Origin: Rhodoplanes sp963712435
GTDB taxonomy: Bacteria; Pseudomonadota; Alphaproteobacteria; Rhizobiales; Xanthobacteraceae
Reading direction: 5' to 3'
Length of the DNA: 64,000 bases
Assembly: GCA_963712435.1 (NCBI GenBank)
Contig: CAVQIB010000003.1
Location: 434,001 to 498,000, forward strand
In this document: positions 53,016 to 60,705 of the stretch, in pieces
How positions within the stretch are numbered: position 1 is the first letter of the stretch
How the letters are laid out: each line of letters opens with the position of its first letter
The notes under the pieces: model-generated
Databases searched by the model: none
What the model saw: the letters and a program-made list of their open reading frames with translations, nothing else
What the model was told of the DNA's origin: nothing
Position numbers and translations under genes: made by a program

Positions 53016-53378
53016 ATGGGCGCCTGGCTATACATCCTGAAATGCGCAGACGGCTCTTTCTACACAGGAACCACCCGTTCCGATCTGGAGAAGCGGATCG
53101 GTGAGCACCAATCGGGATTGCTGGGCGGCTACACAGCCGAACGTCGGCCTGTCACGCTGGCCTATGCGCAGCATTTTGACGTGATCACGGATGCAATAGC
53201 GGCCGAGCGCCAGGTCAAAGGTTGGTCTCGCGCGAAAAAAGAGGCGCTGATCTCGGGAGATTTTTCCGGGCTCCGTGCAGCAGCCAAGCGGAAGGTCTCG
53301 TTCGCAAAGCGCTTCGCCGCCGAGTTCTCATCCTTCGAGACGCGGGCTGCGCCCGCTCCTCAGGATGAGGATGAATAG
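53016..53378 (+). CDS. GIY-YIG family nuclease with repeat-derived C-terminus
   Basis: 120 residues. The GIY-YIG core occupies 1-85: WLYILKCADGSFYTGTTRSD (Tyr-Ile and Tyr-Thr-Gly in place of GIY/YIG), then EKRIGEHQSGLLGGYTAERR, with a catalytic Glu in AAERQVKGWSRAKKEALI. This is the short UvrC-N-like/YhbQ type of endonuclease. The last 18 residues (FSSFETRAAPAPQDEDE) are encoded by a palindromic repeat (53328-53370) that is the inverse of the repeat just upstream of the start. The gene and its two repeats form a 418-bp unit. Function in repair or repeat mobility is not known. Confidence 0.85.
   Translation: MGAWLYILKCADGSFYTGTTRSDLEKRIGEHQSGLLGGYTAERRPVTLAYAQHFDVITDAIAAERQVKGWSRAKKEALISGDFSGLRAAAKRKVSFAKRFAAEFSSFETRAAPAPQDEDE
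53328..53370 (-). repeat. Family A palindromic repeat, copy A4, inside the GIY-YIG coding 3' end
   Basis: TCATCCTTCGAGACGCGGGC, TGC, GCCCGCTCCTCAGGATGAGG: the inverse of A3, in frame with the GIY-YIG gene, which ends 8 bp further on. Confidence 0.8.
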
Positions 53379-53388
53379 GCCTCAGCCC

Positions 53389-53467
53389 GTACGATGGGTT
53401 GAGCGAGAGCGAAACCCATCGGGTACGCGGGCTAGGGTGGGTTTCGCGTCGCTCAACCCACCCTACG
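53389..53467. repeat. Family E palindromic repeat, copy 1
   Basis: Two linked inverted repeats: GATGGGTTGAGCG...CGAAACCCATC and TAGGGTGGGTTTCGC...GCTCAACCCACCCTA. A second copy lies at 59134-59213. Confidence 0.65.
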
Positions 53468-53646
53468 GCCGATCGTCACCGCCGGCTCGACCGATGGCAT
53501 GCCCCCACTTCATCCTCCCGCGCTGCACGGGAGGATGGATGATGCGGCGTGCGCAAGCCCCTCGGCGCCCCGGAACAGAACCGGCGCTACATTGGTTACC
53601 GCTGCGTCGCCAATCAACCCGCCCGTGGCCTGCGGAGCAGCCTGAC

Positions 53647-54063
53647 ATGCGCCCCCTTCGACTGCGTCCCCGTGACATCGCCCACGCAATTCCCCACGAG
53701 ATCGATCGCTTGCGCCCCCTCGCCCGCTCGCTGTCGCAGGAGATCGAACGCCTGCGATCGCGTCAGGCGGCGCGCCCGGACACAGTGGCGCTGCGCAATG
53801 CGGGGGTCGGCGCGGCGGCGGTCGGCGCGCTCGCGCTCGGCGCCTTCGCCATCGGCGCGCTCGCGATCGGCGCGTTCGCCGTCGGCCGCCTTTCGGTCCG
53901 CAAGGCGCGCTTCCGATCGCTGGAGATCGACGAACTGACCGTGCGGCGGCTGCGCATGCCCGACCCGCGCGCGGCGCGCCGGCTCGTTGCGGCGACGCGC
54001 GGCGCGCCCGCGCTGAGCGTGGCAAGCCCGCCGATCGGCGATGAAAGCCAAGCGCGCGACTGA
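53647..54063 (+). CDS. Small protein with alternating Gly-Ala-hydrophobic repeats, function unknown
   Basis: 138 residues. The N-terminal half is basic and helical (HAIPHEIDRLRPLARSLSQE, then IERLRSRQAA). The middle is a run of about 40 residues made of G-A-(V/L/F)-A-(V/L/I)-G units (VGALALGAFAIGALAIGAFA), which could form a membrane hairpin or a small beta-solenoid. After it comes RKARFRSLEIDELTVRRLRM, a basic motif that closes such proteins in Bradyrhizobium relatives. The ATG at 53647 was chosen because the sequence upstream is unconserved. No function known. Confidence 0.6.
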   Translation: MRPLRLRPRDIAHAIPHEIDRLRPLARSLSQEIERLRSRQAARPDTVALRNAGVGAAAVGALALGAFAIGALAIGAFAVGRLSVRKARFRSLEIDELTVRRLRMPDPRAARRLVAATRGAPALSVASPPIGDESQARD

Positions 54064-54145
54064 CAAACTCGAAGGTCGCGACCGCTGAAACGGGCGCGCC
54101 CCTGGCCACTTCCGTCGCGCCGATCAAGCCTGCTTGATCGGTCGG

Positions 54146-54586
54146 CTACTTGACCGGGATCACGTTCTCGGCGCCCTGCGCGCCCATATAGACCGCGAGC
54201 AGCCGCATCGTCTGTGCGCCGGTGTTGATTCCCAGATGGGCGACGCCCATCGCCTCCATGAACGCGTCGCCCGCGCGATAGGTGCGCTTGTCGTAGCCCG
54301 CGTAATCCACGGTCAGCTCGCCCTCCAGAATATAGGCGAACAGCGGCACGCCGTGTTTGTGCACGCTCGTCTTCTCGCCCGGCGCAAGCGTGACGATCGC
54401 CGCCGTCACCTGCGCGGGACCCGTGGTCGGATAATGGATGGTTTCGCCGATGATGCTGGTCCCGGTCGACAATAGCGGAACCGCCGGATAAGCCTGCGGC
54501 TCGGCGACGACGCGGCCCGCGCGTTCGTCCGCGAATGCGTGAGCGGCGACGAAAACCACACCGAGAGCGAGCAGGCGACGGCGCAT
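54146..54586 (-). CDS. Exported cupin-domain protein
   Basis: 146 residues: a signal peptide (MRRRLLALGVVFVAAHAFA) and one cupin beta-barrel with motif 1 as APGEKTSVHKHGVPLFAYIL plus EGELTV, and motif 2 near GDAFMEAMGVAHLGINTG. Metal-binding His residues are present in both. Ligand or reaction unknown. Confidence 0.85.
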   Translation of the reverse strand: MRRRLLALGVVFVAAHAFADERAGRVVAEPQAYPAVPLLSTGTSIIGETIHYPTTGPAQVTAAIVTLAPGEKTSVHKHGVPLFAYILEGELTVDYAGYDKRTYRAGDAFMEAMGVAHLGINTGAQTMRLLAVYMGAQGAENVIPVK

Positions 54587-54674
54587 CGCTTATGTCCCTT
54601 GTGCTGGCGGCTGGATGATTGTCCCTTGTAGCGCGTAACACATCGATTCGGGCTTCCGCATTCTATTCGGTCGA

Positions 54675-55535
54675 ATGAGCATGAGCACGGCGGGAACGGA
54701 CGACGGCTTTCGCATTCGCGCGATGCGCGCCGAAGAGATCGCGCTCGCGCTCGATTGGGCGGCGGCGGAGGGCTGGAATCCCGGCCGCGCGGACGCCTCA
54801 TGTTTCGCCAGCGTCGATCCCGCGGGGTTTCTCGTCGGCGTGCAGGCGGGAGAGCCGGCCTCCACCATCTCGGTCGTGAACTACGACGACCGCTTCGCGT
54901 TTCTCGGCCTCTATATCGTGCGGCCCGATCTACGCGGCCGCGGCTTCGGCTGGCGCACCTGGCAGGCGGCGGTCGCGCATGCGGGCGGCCGCACGATCGG
55001 CCTCGACGGGGTCGTCGCCCAGCAGGAGAACTACCGCAAGTCCGGATTCGAACTCGCCTACAACAATGTCCGTTACGGCGGCGCGCCGGCCTCCTTGCGC
55101 CGCTCGGCGGACACCGTGCCGCTGGCGGAGGCGCCGTTCGACCTGATCGAGCAGGACGACGCGACCGTGTTTCCGGCCGCGCGGGGTTCGTTCCTGCACC
55201 ACTGGATCGCAGCGCCTGGACATGTCGGCCGCGCGCTGCTGCGCGGCGGCAGGCTCGTCGCCTGGGGGGTCATCCGTCCCTGCCGCCGCGGACGCAAGAT
55301 CGGTCCGCTGTTCGCCGATGATCGCTCCGCCGCCGAGGCGGTGTTCGCCGCGCTCGTGGGCGAGGCGGGCGGCGAGGTGTTTCTCGACGTGCCGCAGCCC
55401 AATGACGCCGCCGTCGCGCTCGCCGTCGCGCACGGACTCTCGCCGGTGTTTGAGACCGCGCGGATGTATTCCGGCCCGATCCGACCAGTCGCGCTCGCGC
55501 GCGTGTTCGGAGTGACGACGTTCGAGCTGGGATAG
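54675..55535 (+). CDS. GNAT family N-acetyltransferase, two-domain (YitH type)
   Basis: 286 residues. The N-terminal GNAT fold (1-135) has FLGLYIVRPDLRGRGFGWRT, the acetyl-CoA binding loop RGRGFG, and an IGLDGVVAQQENYRKSGFEL block. The second half (about 145-285: FLHHWIAAPGHVGRALLRGG, GPLFADDRSAAEAVFAALVG, VFLDVPQPNDAAVALAVAHG) resembles the Acetyltransf_18 domain that accompanies it in YitH-like proteins. Substrate unknown. Divergent from the cupin gene. Confidence 0.85.
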   Translation: MSMSTAGTDDGFRIRAMRAEEIALALDWAAAEGWNPGRADASCFASVDPAGFLVGVQAGEPASTISVVNYDDRFAFLGLYIVRPDLRGRGFGWRTWQAAVAHAGGRTIGLDGVVAQQENYRKSGFELAYNNVRYGGAPASLRRSADTVPLAEAPFDLIEQDDATVFPAARGSFLHHWIAAPGHVGRALLRGGRLVAWGVIRPCRRGRKIGPLFADDRSAAEAVFAALVGEAGGEVFLDVPQPNDAAVALAVAHGLSPVFETARMYSGPIRPVALARVFGVTTFELG

Positions 55536-55555
55536 CTCCGCGCAGGGCGGGCCGC

Positions 55556-56185
55556 TCAGCGCCGCGCGCCGACCGCCACCGCGGCTTCGTTCCGCCGCAG
55601 GAAAGGCAGCGTGAACGGCGCATCGTAGAACAGGGCATAGGGCGCGCCGGCGGCCTGCCATCGCGATTTCGCGAGCGCCGCGATGAGGTCGTTCTGGCGC
55701 GCCTTGAGGTCGCTGCCCGTTCCGGCAAACCGCAAGGCCGCGACCGTCTCTTCCGGCGCGGTGACGAGCGTCACCCGCGCATCGGTCGGCGCCGGCGCGG
55801 TCTCCCGCGTGAAGCTCGTCGGCAGGAAAAACCGCATGCGTACGACGCCGTCCGTCTCCGCGGTCTGCACCGGAACGGTCATGGCGATGCGTTCGGTCTC
55901 GCGCAGCTCGACGGGGGCCGTCATCGCGATCTTGTTGTCGGCCGGCGCGCCGCGATTGGCCCCCGAGATATAGGCGAACAAGAGCCGGAACGCCTCGCCG
56001 CGGCCCGCCTCGCCCGCCGGCGCTTCGACCTCGGCGGCGAGCCGCGGCGCGTAGCGGCGGATTTCGACGCTACCCCCGACGCGATCGATCACGGAATAGC
56101 GCGGCTCCTCGTAGAGGCGGATGCCGAACACGCCGACCGCGGACTCGAGCGCGAGCGCGGCGTAATAGGTGAAGGTCTGCCACAT
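55556..56185 (-). CDS. SOUL family heme-binding protein
   Basis: 209 residues. The N-terminus is hydrophobic (YYAALALESAVGVFGIRLYE) and may anchor the protein or act as a signal. The SOUL domain follows with EEPRYSVIDRVGGSVEIRRY, FRLLFAYISGANRG, KIAMTAPVELRETERIAMTV and FFLPTSFTRET. Such proteins bind heme loosely; the cellular role in bacteria is unclear. ATG 56185 (MWQTFTYYAAL) is preferred over 56215. Confidence 0.88.
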   Translation of the reverse strand: MWQTFTYYAALALESAVGVFGIRLYEEPRYSVIDRVGGSVEIRRYAPRLAAEVEAPAGEAGRGEAFRLLFAYISGANRGAPADNKIAMTAPVELRETERIAMTVPVQTAETDGVVRMRFFLPTSFTRETAPAPTDARVTLVTAPEETVAALRFAGTGSDLKARQNDLIAALAKSRWQAAGAPYALFYDAPFTLPFLRRNEAAVAVGARR

Positions 56186-56391
56186 GAACGCGCGCTCCCT
56201 TGTTCCGCCGCGCACTGCGGGCGCTGCATCGCATGTAGGTTGCGTCTGGCCGCGCTCAACGGATCGTGTCGCCGGTCAAGCTGCGACTTCGCGCTGCATG
56301 GCCTGTGCCTGCATCAGCGCAGCGGAAACGTAGAGAGCGGCCCCGGAAGTCGCTGCGCTTCCATCCGGGCTACGCTTGCATTAGCGCTGGA

Positions 56392-56835
56392 CTAGCGCTT
56401 CACCCGCTCCATCGTGTAACAGGCGGCGACGATCGAGCGGGTGGGCCCCGCGCCATTGTGCGCGTAGCATTTTTCCATGCGGTCGGCGTCGATGAGGGTG
56501 ATCCGGAAATAACCGTCGTGATCGGCGCCGATGATCGACTTGTTGTCGCTCGCAATGGCCCAGACGAAGGGTTCCTTGGTGTCCGCGGCCGTGGATGACG
56601 AGCGGCCCCAGGCGAGCCGGCCGTCCTGGCCCTCCACGATGTGGGTCGCCTCGATGTCGCGCAGGCGCGGCGCGTCGCCGGGCGTTTGCGCGCCGGGATG
56701 ATGCGGATTGTTGCCGAGCACGGCCGCCTTGCCCTTTCCGGTCCAGGCGCCCTTCAGATCGGGAACGGCGTTCTGCGCATGCGCGCCAGTGACGGCGGCG
56801 AACATGAGCGCCAGCGCTGCGACAAAACCTTTCAT
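56392..56835 (-). CDS. Exported protein of unknown function
   Basis: 147 residues with a clear signal peptide (FVAALALMFAAVTGAHAQ). The mature protein begins VPDLKGAWTGKGKAAVLGNN and contains WAIASDNKSIIGADHDGYFR and MEKCYAHNGAGPTRSIVAAC, suggesting an antiparallel beta-barrel of the lipocalin/avidin sort, with two cysteines. Homologues in Bradyrhizobium relatives are hypothetical. Confidence 0.7.
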   Translation of the reverse strand: MKGFVAALALMFAAVTGAHAQNAVPDLKGAWTGKGKAAVLGNNPHHPGAQTPGDAPRLRDIEATHIVEGQDGRLAWGRSSSTAADTKEPFVWAIASDNKSIIGADHDGYFRITLIDADRMEKCYAHNGAGPTRSIVAACYTMERVKR

Positions 56836-57037
56836 CGTTTCTCTCCCTGCGATGTGGCTTCAGCGCGCCCGGCCGCACATCGTGCGAGCGCGACCACTCG
56901 TTGCGCGGACGTCAGTTTCACCGTGCCGGGAAGAGACCGCAAGGGGCGGTGAACGAAGCCGGCCGCTGCGGAGCCGGGTCTGCGCCTCTTGGCGCCGGCG
57001 CGGCGCAGCCATTCGCGACGGCTCCGCCGGCGACGGT

Positions 57038-57445
57038 CTACGCGCCTGTTGTCGGCTGCGCGGGCGGGCGGGCGCCAGCGCGGAACGGCCAGTCGATCAC
57101 CTCCGCACAAAACAGCGCCCACCACACGAGCACGGGCTGAAAGGCGAGGCGCGGCGCATGATACCACCAGCTGTCGGGCACGGGCGGGAGCGAGATCCCA
57201 TCGAGCGCATGTTTGATATTGGCCGGGAAGACGCAGACCGCATACGCCGCCAGCATGAGGCCGGCGAAGCGCCGCCAGCGCGCAGTGAGCAATGCGAGGC
57301 TTCCGGCGATCTCGCACAGGCCGGTGAGGATAACGATCAGGTGCGGGAACGGCGCCCAGTCGGGCGTGATGGCGAGAAAGGGCTCCGGCCGCGCCAGATG
57401 GAACAGGCCGCCGACCGCATAGAAGAACGCCAGGACAGCGCGCAT
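57038..57445 (-). CDS. DoxX-like membrane protein
   Basis: 135 residues and four hydrophobic segments: MRAVLAFFYAVGGLFHLARP, APFPHLIVILTGLCEIAGSL, FAGLMLAAYAVCVFPANIKH, and a final one near LVWWALFCAEVIDWPF. The pattern matches the DoxX/SURF4-like family. ATG 57445; upstream sequence in frame is unconserved. Function unknown. Confidence 0.78.
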   Translation of the reverse strand: MRAVLAFFYAVGGLFHLARPEPFLAITPDWAPFPHLIVILTGLCEIAGSLALLTARWRRFAGLMLAAYAVCVFPANIKHALDGISLPPVPDSWWYHAPRLAFQPVLVWWALFCAEVIDWPFRAGARPPAQPTTGA

Positions 57446-57755
57446 GATCCGCCGCACGCCAGCATGCGGGCGGACATGATCGGCGGGTGCAAGCGCAAAA
57501 CCCATTCCCGGTATACGCGCACCAAGCCGAGAAGTTTCGCCGCGCGTGGATTCACGACGGCGCTTGCGGCCGTTCCTAGAACAAATGCGCGCAGGGCTGC
57601 CAATCCTTGCAGAACCGTGTAGGGTATCGCCCAAACGCAGCGAAGCTTGCCATTCCCGGATGGCGCGGCGGCGTCCCGGCGGCGCGGGCGCGGCATTCCG
57701 CGCCGCTCCGGCCGAGCGACGCAGGCGACAAGCGACCGGCACAGAGGAGAAGACA
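57446..57755. other. 310-bp gap between the DoxX-like gene and the small coiled protein
   Basis: Divergent gene pair, so both promoters should be here. No clear boxes or repeats were recognised. Open frames crossing it show no conserved features. Confidence 0.35.
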
Positions 57756-58052
57756 TTGGCGGACCGTTCCAAGAAAGACGAGGCGCAACTGCAATTCAGC
57801 AAGCTGCAGAAAGCGGAAGACGGCAAGAAGGCGATGTCCGAATACGAGGCTCAAGCCGCCGCCATCCGCGCCAAGACCGAGCGGCTGCGGGCGCTTCGCC
57901 TGGCCAGAGACGCGGAGCAGGAAGCCGCGCCCTCGCCGCGCCCCGCGAAGCCCGCCGGCGCGAAGAAAACCACATCAAAGAAAAAGGGCGCAGCAAGCGG
58001 CACCCTGTCGGACTGGCTGAAGGCGCAGCAGCAAAGCGGCCGAAGCAGCTGA
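57756..58052 (+). CDS. Small charged coiled protein, function unknown
   Basis: 98 residues from a TTG start at 57756 with AGGAGA 6 bp upstream. The product ADRSKKDEAQLQFSKLQKAE, then YEAQAAAIRAKTERLRALRL, is a long charged helix. A Lys/Pro/Ala-rich linker (KPAGAKKTTSKKKGAASG) and a C-terminal GTLSDWLKAQQQSGR follow. Proteins of this layout occur throughout Bradyrhizobium relatives, without known function. A longer frame starting at 57546 is not conserved. Confidence 0.7.
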   Translation: MADRSKKDEAQLQFSKLQKAEDGKKAMSEYEAQAAAIRAKTERLRALRLARDAEQEAAPSPRPAKPAGAKKTTSKKKGAASGTLSDWLKAQQQSGRSS

Positions 58053-58080
58053 GCGGAGCGGCGTTCGCCGCGTCGCTGCG

Positions 58081-58314
58081 CTAAAACTGGTCGCCTGCCG
58101 TGCGCCGCGACCCTTCGAACGCGCGGCGCAGCAGCGCCCACAGACTGCCTCCCGTCGCCATGCCGAGCAGATAGATCACGATCGCCTGCAGCGCGAGCGG
58201 CAGGCTCACGCTGAAGCCGAGGAAGGCGATGGTGACGGTTTGCAGGTTCTGCAGCGCGAACACCAAAGTGACGACCGCGAACACGATGATCACGGCGAGA
58301 TGAACCCAGCGCAT
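58081..58314 (-). CDS. LapA-domain (DUF1049) inner-membrane protein
   Basis: 77 residues with two transmembrane helices, MRWVHLAVIIVFAVVTLVFA and LPLALQAIVIYLLGMATGGS, joined by the LQNLQTVTIAFLGFSVS turn typical of LapA/YciS, a lipopolysaccharide-assembly factor. The ATG at 58314 is used; a TTG four codons upstream is less likely. The LapB partner is not in the window. Confidence 0.82.
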   Translation of the reverse strand: MRWVHLAVIIVFAVVTLVFALQNLQTVTIAFLGFSVSLPLALQAIVIYLLGMATGGSLWALLRRAFEGSRRTAGDQF

Positions 58315-58447
58315 GCTTGTCTCCAAGGCGGGCGAAATGGACCGCGCAGGATTGTAGCGCGGAGTGCGGGTCGGGCGAAGGGTCGCGCGGGAGCCAGGCT
58401 TGCTCTGAACGCCCGCGGCGGTCCGTCAAGAAGGGAGGCGACGAACG

Positions 58448-58714
58448 ATGTGCCGCAACATCCGCACGCTGTTCAATTTCGCGCCGCCGGCGACGGAGGA
58501 GGAAATCCGCGCCTCCGCGCTGCAATTCGTGCGCAAGCTCTCCGGTTTCAACAGACCGTCGCAAGCAAACGCCGCCGCCTTCGACCTCGCCGTCGAGGAG
58601 GTGTCCGCTGCGGCGCGCCGCCTGCTCGCCACGCTGCATACGAACGCGCCTGCGCGGGATCGTGAGATCGAGGCGGACAAGGCGAGGGCCAAGGCGAAGG
58701 AGAGATTTGCGTGA
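58448..58714 (+). CDS. DUF2277 family protein
   Basis: 88 residues beginning MCRNIRTLFNFAPPATEEEI, then RASALQFVRKLSGFNRPSQA and AAFDLAVEEVSAAARRLLAT: the entire family signature. Small helical protein of unknown function. GGAGGCGACGA precedes the ATG. Confidence 0.92.
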   Translation: MCRNIRTLFNFAPPATEEEIRASALQFVRKLSGFNRPSQANAAAFDLAVEEVSAAARRLLATLHTNAPARDREIEADKARAKAKERFA

Positions 58715-58871
58715 GGGCCGACGCAGGCGCCGTAGCGGGGTTTATGCCCGGCGGGCGTTTCCCGGTTGTCGCGGCGTTCATCCTCGGGCCGGCATGGGCC
58801 GGACCGTGGGCCATCCGGCTACGCTTGCTCCATCCGGGCTACGCTCTCGACCAGTGACGCAGGAGGCGACA

Positions 58872-59105
58872 ATGCCGCGAAGAACAACCGACGCCCGCTC
58901 GCAGGCCGAGAAGGCGTTCAAGGCGGCCACCACGAAGCCTGCCCCGCCGCTGCCGGAGCCGGCGACCAAAACCCCGTCGCTTCCGGGCGCCAAGGAAACA
59001 GTGTCGCTGCGCATCGACTGCGACGTGCTCGACTTCTTTCAGGCCGACGGGCCGGGCTGGCAGGAGCGCATCAATGCCGCCTTGCGCAAGGCTGCGGGGA
59101 AGTAG
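58872..59105 (+). CDS. BrnA-like antitoxin without a visible toxin partner
   Basis: 77 residues. The N-terminal half is Ala/Pro-rich. The C-terminal KETVSLRIDCDVLDFFQADG and PGWQERINAALRKAAG match the ribbon-helix-helix-like core of BrnA antitoxins (PF14384). BrnA is normally preceded by the toxin brnT; the 150 bp upstream do not encode one. CAGGAGGCGACA gives a strong ribosome site. Confidence 0.75.
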   Translation: MPRRTTDARSQAEKAFKAATTKPAPPLPEPATKTPSLPGAKETVSLRIDCDVLDFFQADGPGWQERINAALRKAAGK

Positions 59106-59133
59106 AAGGGCGTTGGTTGTAGGAGCCGTAGAG

Positions 59134-59213
59134 CCGTAGGATGGGTTGAGCCGAAGGTCGAAACCCATCATCTGTGCACGCCGCAATGGGTTGGCGCTCA
59201 ACCCATCCTACGG
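59134..59213. repeat. Family E palindromic repeat, copy 2
   Basis: CGTAGGATGGGTTGAGCC...AAACCCATC and AATGGGTTGGCGCTCAACCC...ATCCTACG; the two ends are inverse to each other. It occupies the gap between the BrnA-like gene and the DUF559 gene. Confidence 0.65.
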
Positions 59214-59312
59214 GCTACGGTTGCTGATCACGGAGATCGGCCGTCCGCACAGACGAAAAGGGCCGCCCGTTTCGGGGCGACCCTTCGCCTTTCGGCTAAC
59301 TCGTAGACGGCA

Positions 59313-59881
59313 TCACCGGAGAAGGGGGGCATTGGGGGCCGGCAATCCCGTCTGCACCATCAACCCCGCTCCCCCGAACTGGTTCCATGGTACAGCCAGA
59401 TTTTTTTGGCTCGTCGGGGCGCAACTGCCCTGCCCCGCTCCCGCAGCGCCTCCAAAGCGCCCCGAGAGGTCCAGCAAATCACCTCTCCCCGCTTGCGGGG
59501 AGAGGTCGGATCGCGCAGCGATCCGGGTGAGGGGAAGCGGGGCTGCTAAAGCATCTGCTATCGTTTCAAGAACGCCCGACGTATTCGCCAGGACATCGTT
59601 GTTCCAGAAGCGAAGCATACGATAGCCCTGCCGCGTCAGGAAAGCGTCGCGCACCATGTCACGCGGGTCAGTCGCGTGTTGTCCGCCATCGACTTCGACG
59701 ATCAGGCGGCGCTCCCGGCAGACGAAATCGGCGACATACTGGCCGATCGGCTCCTGGCGAACGAACTGCAGCCACAGAGCCGTCTTGAACGAAGATGATA
59801 CCAGAGCTTCAGTTCGACGTCGGTGGAAGTGCGGCGGAGACGACGGGCAATGCCTGTCTTCTTCGGGTTTGGTCCGCGCAT
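59313..59881 (-). pseudogene. DUF559 (Vsr/MutH-like) nuclease gene, one frameshift as sequenced, repeat-derived C-terminus
   Basis: The ATG at 59881 begins MRGPNPKKTGIARRLRRTST, DVELKLWYHLRSRRL. Near 59770 one indel shifts the frame and the DUF559 core continues: FVRQEPIGQYVADFVCRERR, LIVEVDGGQHATDPRDMVRD, FLTRQGYRMLRFWNNDVLAN. The D...E-x-D pattern (ADFVC...LIVEVDGGQH) is the PD-(D/E)xK-type active site of this family. After ADALAAP the protein is encoded by a family B repeat (PLPLTRIAARSDLSPQAGRG) and then by apparent junk to the stop at 59313. Repeats bracket the core on both sides in inverse orientation (59482-59534, 59889-59952). Confidence 0.8.
59482..59534 (+). repeat. Family B palindromic repeat, copy B3, inside the DUF559 3' end
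   Basis: CCTCTCCCCGCTTGCGGGGA followed by GAGGTCGGATCGCGCAGCGA and TCCGGGTGAGGGG. Two internal hairpins (CTCTCCCCGC/GCGGGGAGAG and GGATCGC/GCGATCC). Confidence 0.8.
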
Positions 59882-59888
59882 GCTGATG

Positions 59889-59952
59889 CCCCTCACCCGG
59901 ATCGTCGCAGCAAGCTTCGACGATCCGACCTCTCCCCGCAAGCGGGGAGAGG
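59889..59952 (-). repeat. Family B palindromic repeat, copy B4, abutting the DUF559 start codon
   Basis: CCCCTCACCCGGATCGTCGC...CGACGATCCGACCTCTCCCC, then GCAAGCGGGGAGAGG: the inverse of B3, starting 8 bp upstream of the DUF559 ATG. Between it and thiC only 27 bp remain. Confidence 0.8.
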
Positions 59953-60080
59953 AGCGAAATCGAAAGAGAGCTGCGGCGCTCACAAAACCTTGTTGCTCTC
60001 CTTCGCCGTCTCCGCGTCGACATACACTTGGCCGCCCATCGCTTTGAATTTTTGGCTCATCGCCGCCATGCCGGCTTCAG

Positions 60081-60123
60081 CCTCATCCTTCGAGACGGGC
60101 GCTTGCGCGCCCTCCTCAGGATC
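60081..60123 (-). repeat. Family A palindromic repeat, copy A5, inside thiC
   Basis: CCTCATCCTTCGAGACGGGC, GCTTGC, GCGCCCTCCTCAGGATCGAGG. Same family as the copies around the GIY-YIG gene. It lies about 30 codons before the thiC stop, at a spot where ThiC proteins have a variable loop. Confidence 0.8.
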
Positions 60124-60190
60124 GAGGCGCGCAGGAGAGCGGCGGCGGAGAAGGCGCCGACGCCTGCCGGATCGTTCAGCGTCGCCGCGT

Positions 60191-60227
<37 letters not shown>

Positions 60228-60507
60228 TTTCGGGCCGCACATGGAGCAGAAATGCGCGACCTTGTGCGCCTCCTTCGGCAGCGTTTCGTCGTGATAGCTG
60301 CGCGCGGTGTCGGGATCGAGCGAGAGGTTGAACTGGTCGACCCAGCGGAAGTCGAAGCGCGCGCGGCTGAGCGCGTCGTCGCGCAGCTGCGCCGCCGGGT
60401 GGCCCTTCGCGAGGTCGGCCGCGTGCGCGGCGATCTTGTAGGCGATCACGCCCGCCTTCACGTCGTCGCGGTCGGGAAGCCCCAGGTGCTCCTTCGGCGT
60501 CACGTAG

Positions 60508-60539
<32 letters not shown>

Positions 60540-60673
60540 CGCCGCGCCGATCGCGCTCGTGATGTGGTCGTAGCCGGGCGCGATGTCGGTGACGAGCGGG
60601 CCCGAGCGTATAGAACGGCGCCTCGCCGCATTCCTTCAGCTGCTTGTCGACATTGATCTTGATCTTGTGCAGC

Positions 60674-60705
<32 letters not shown>

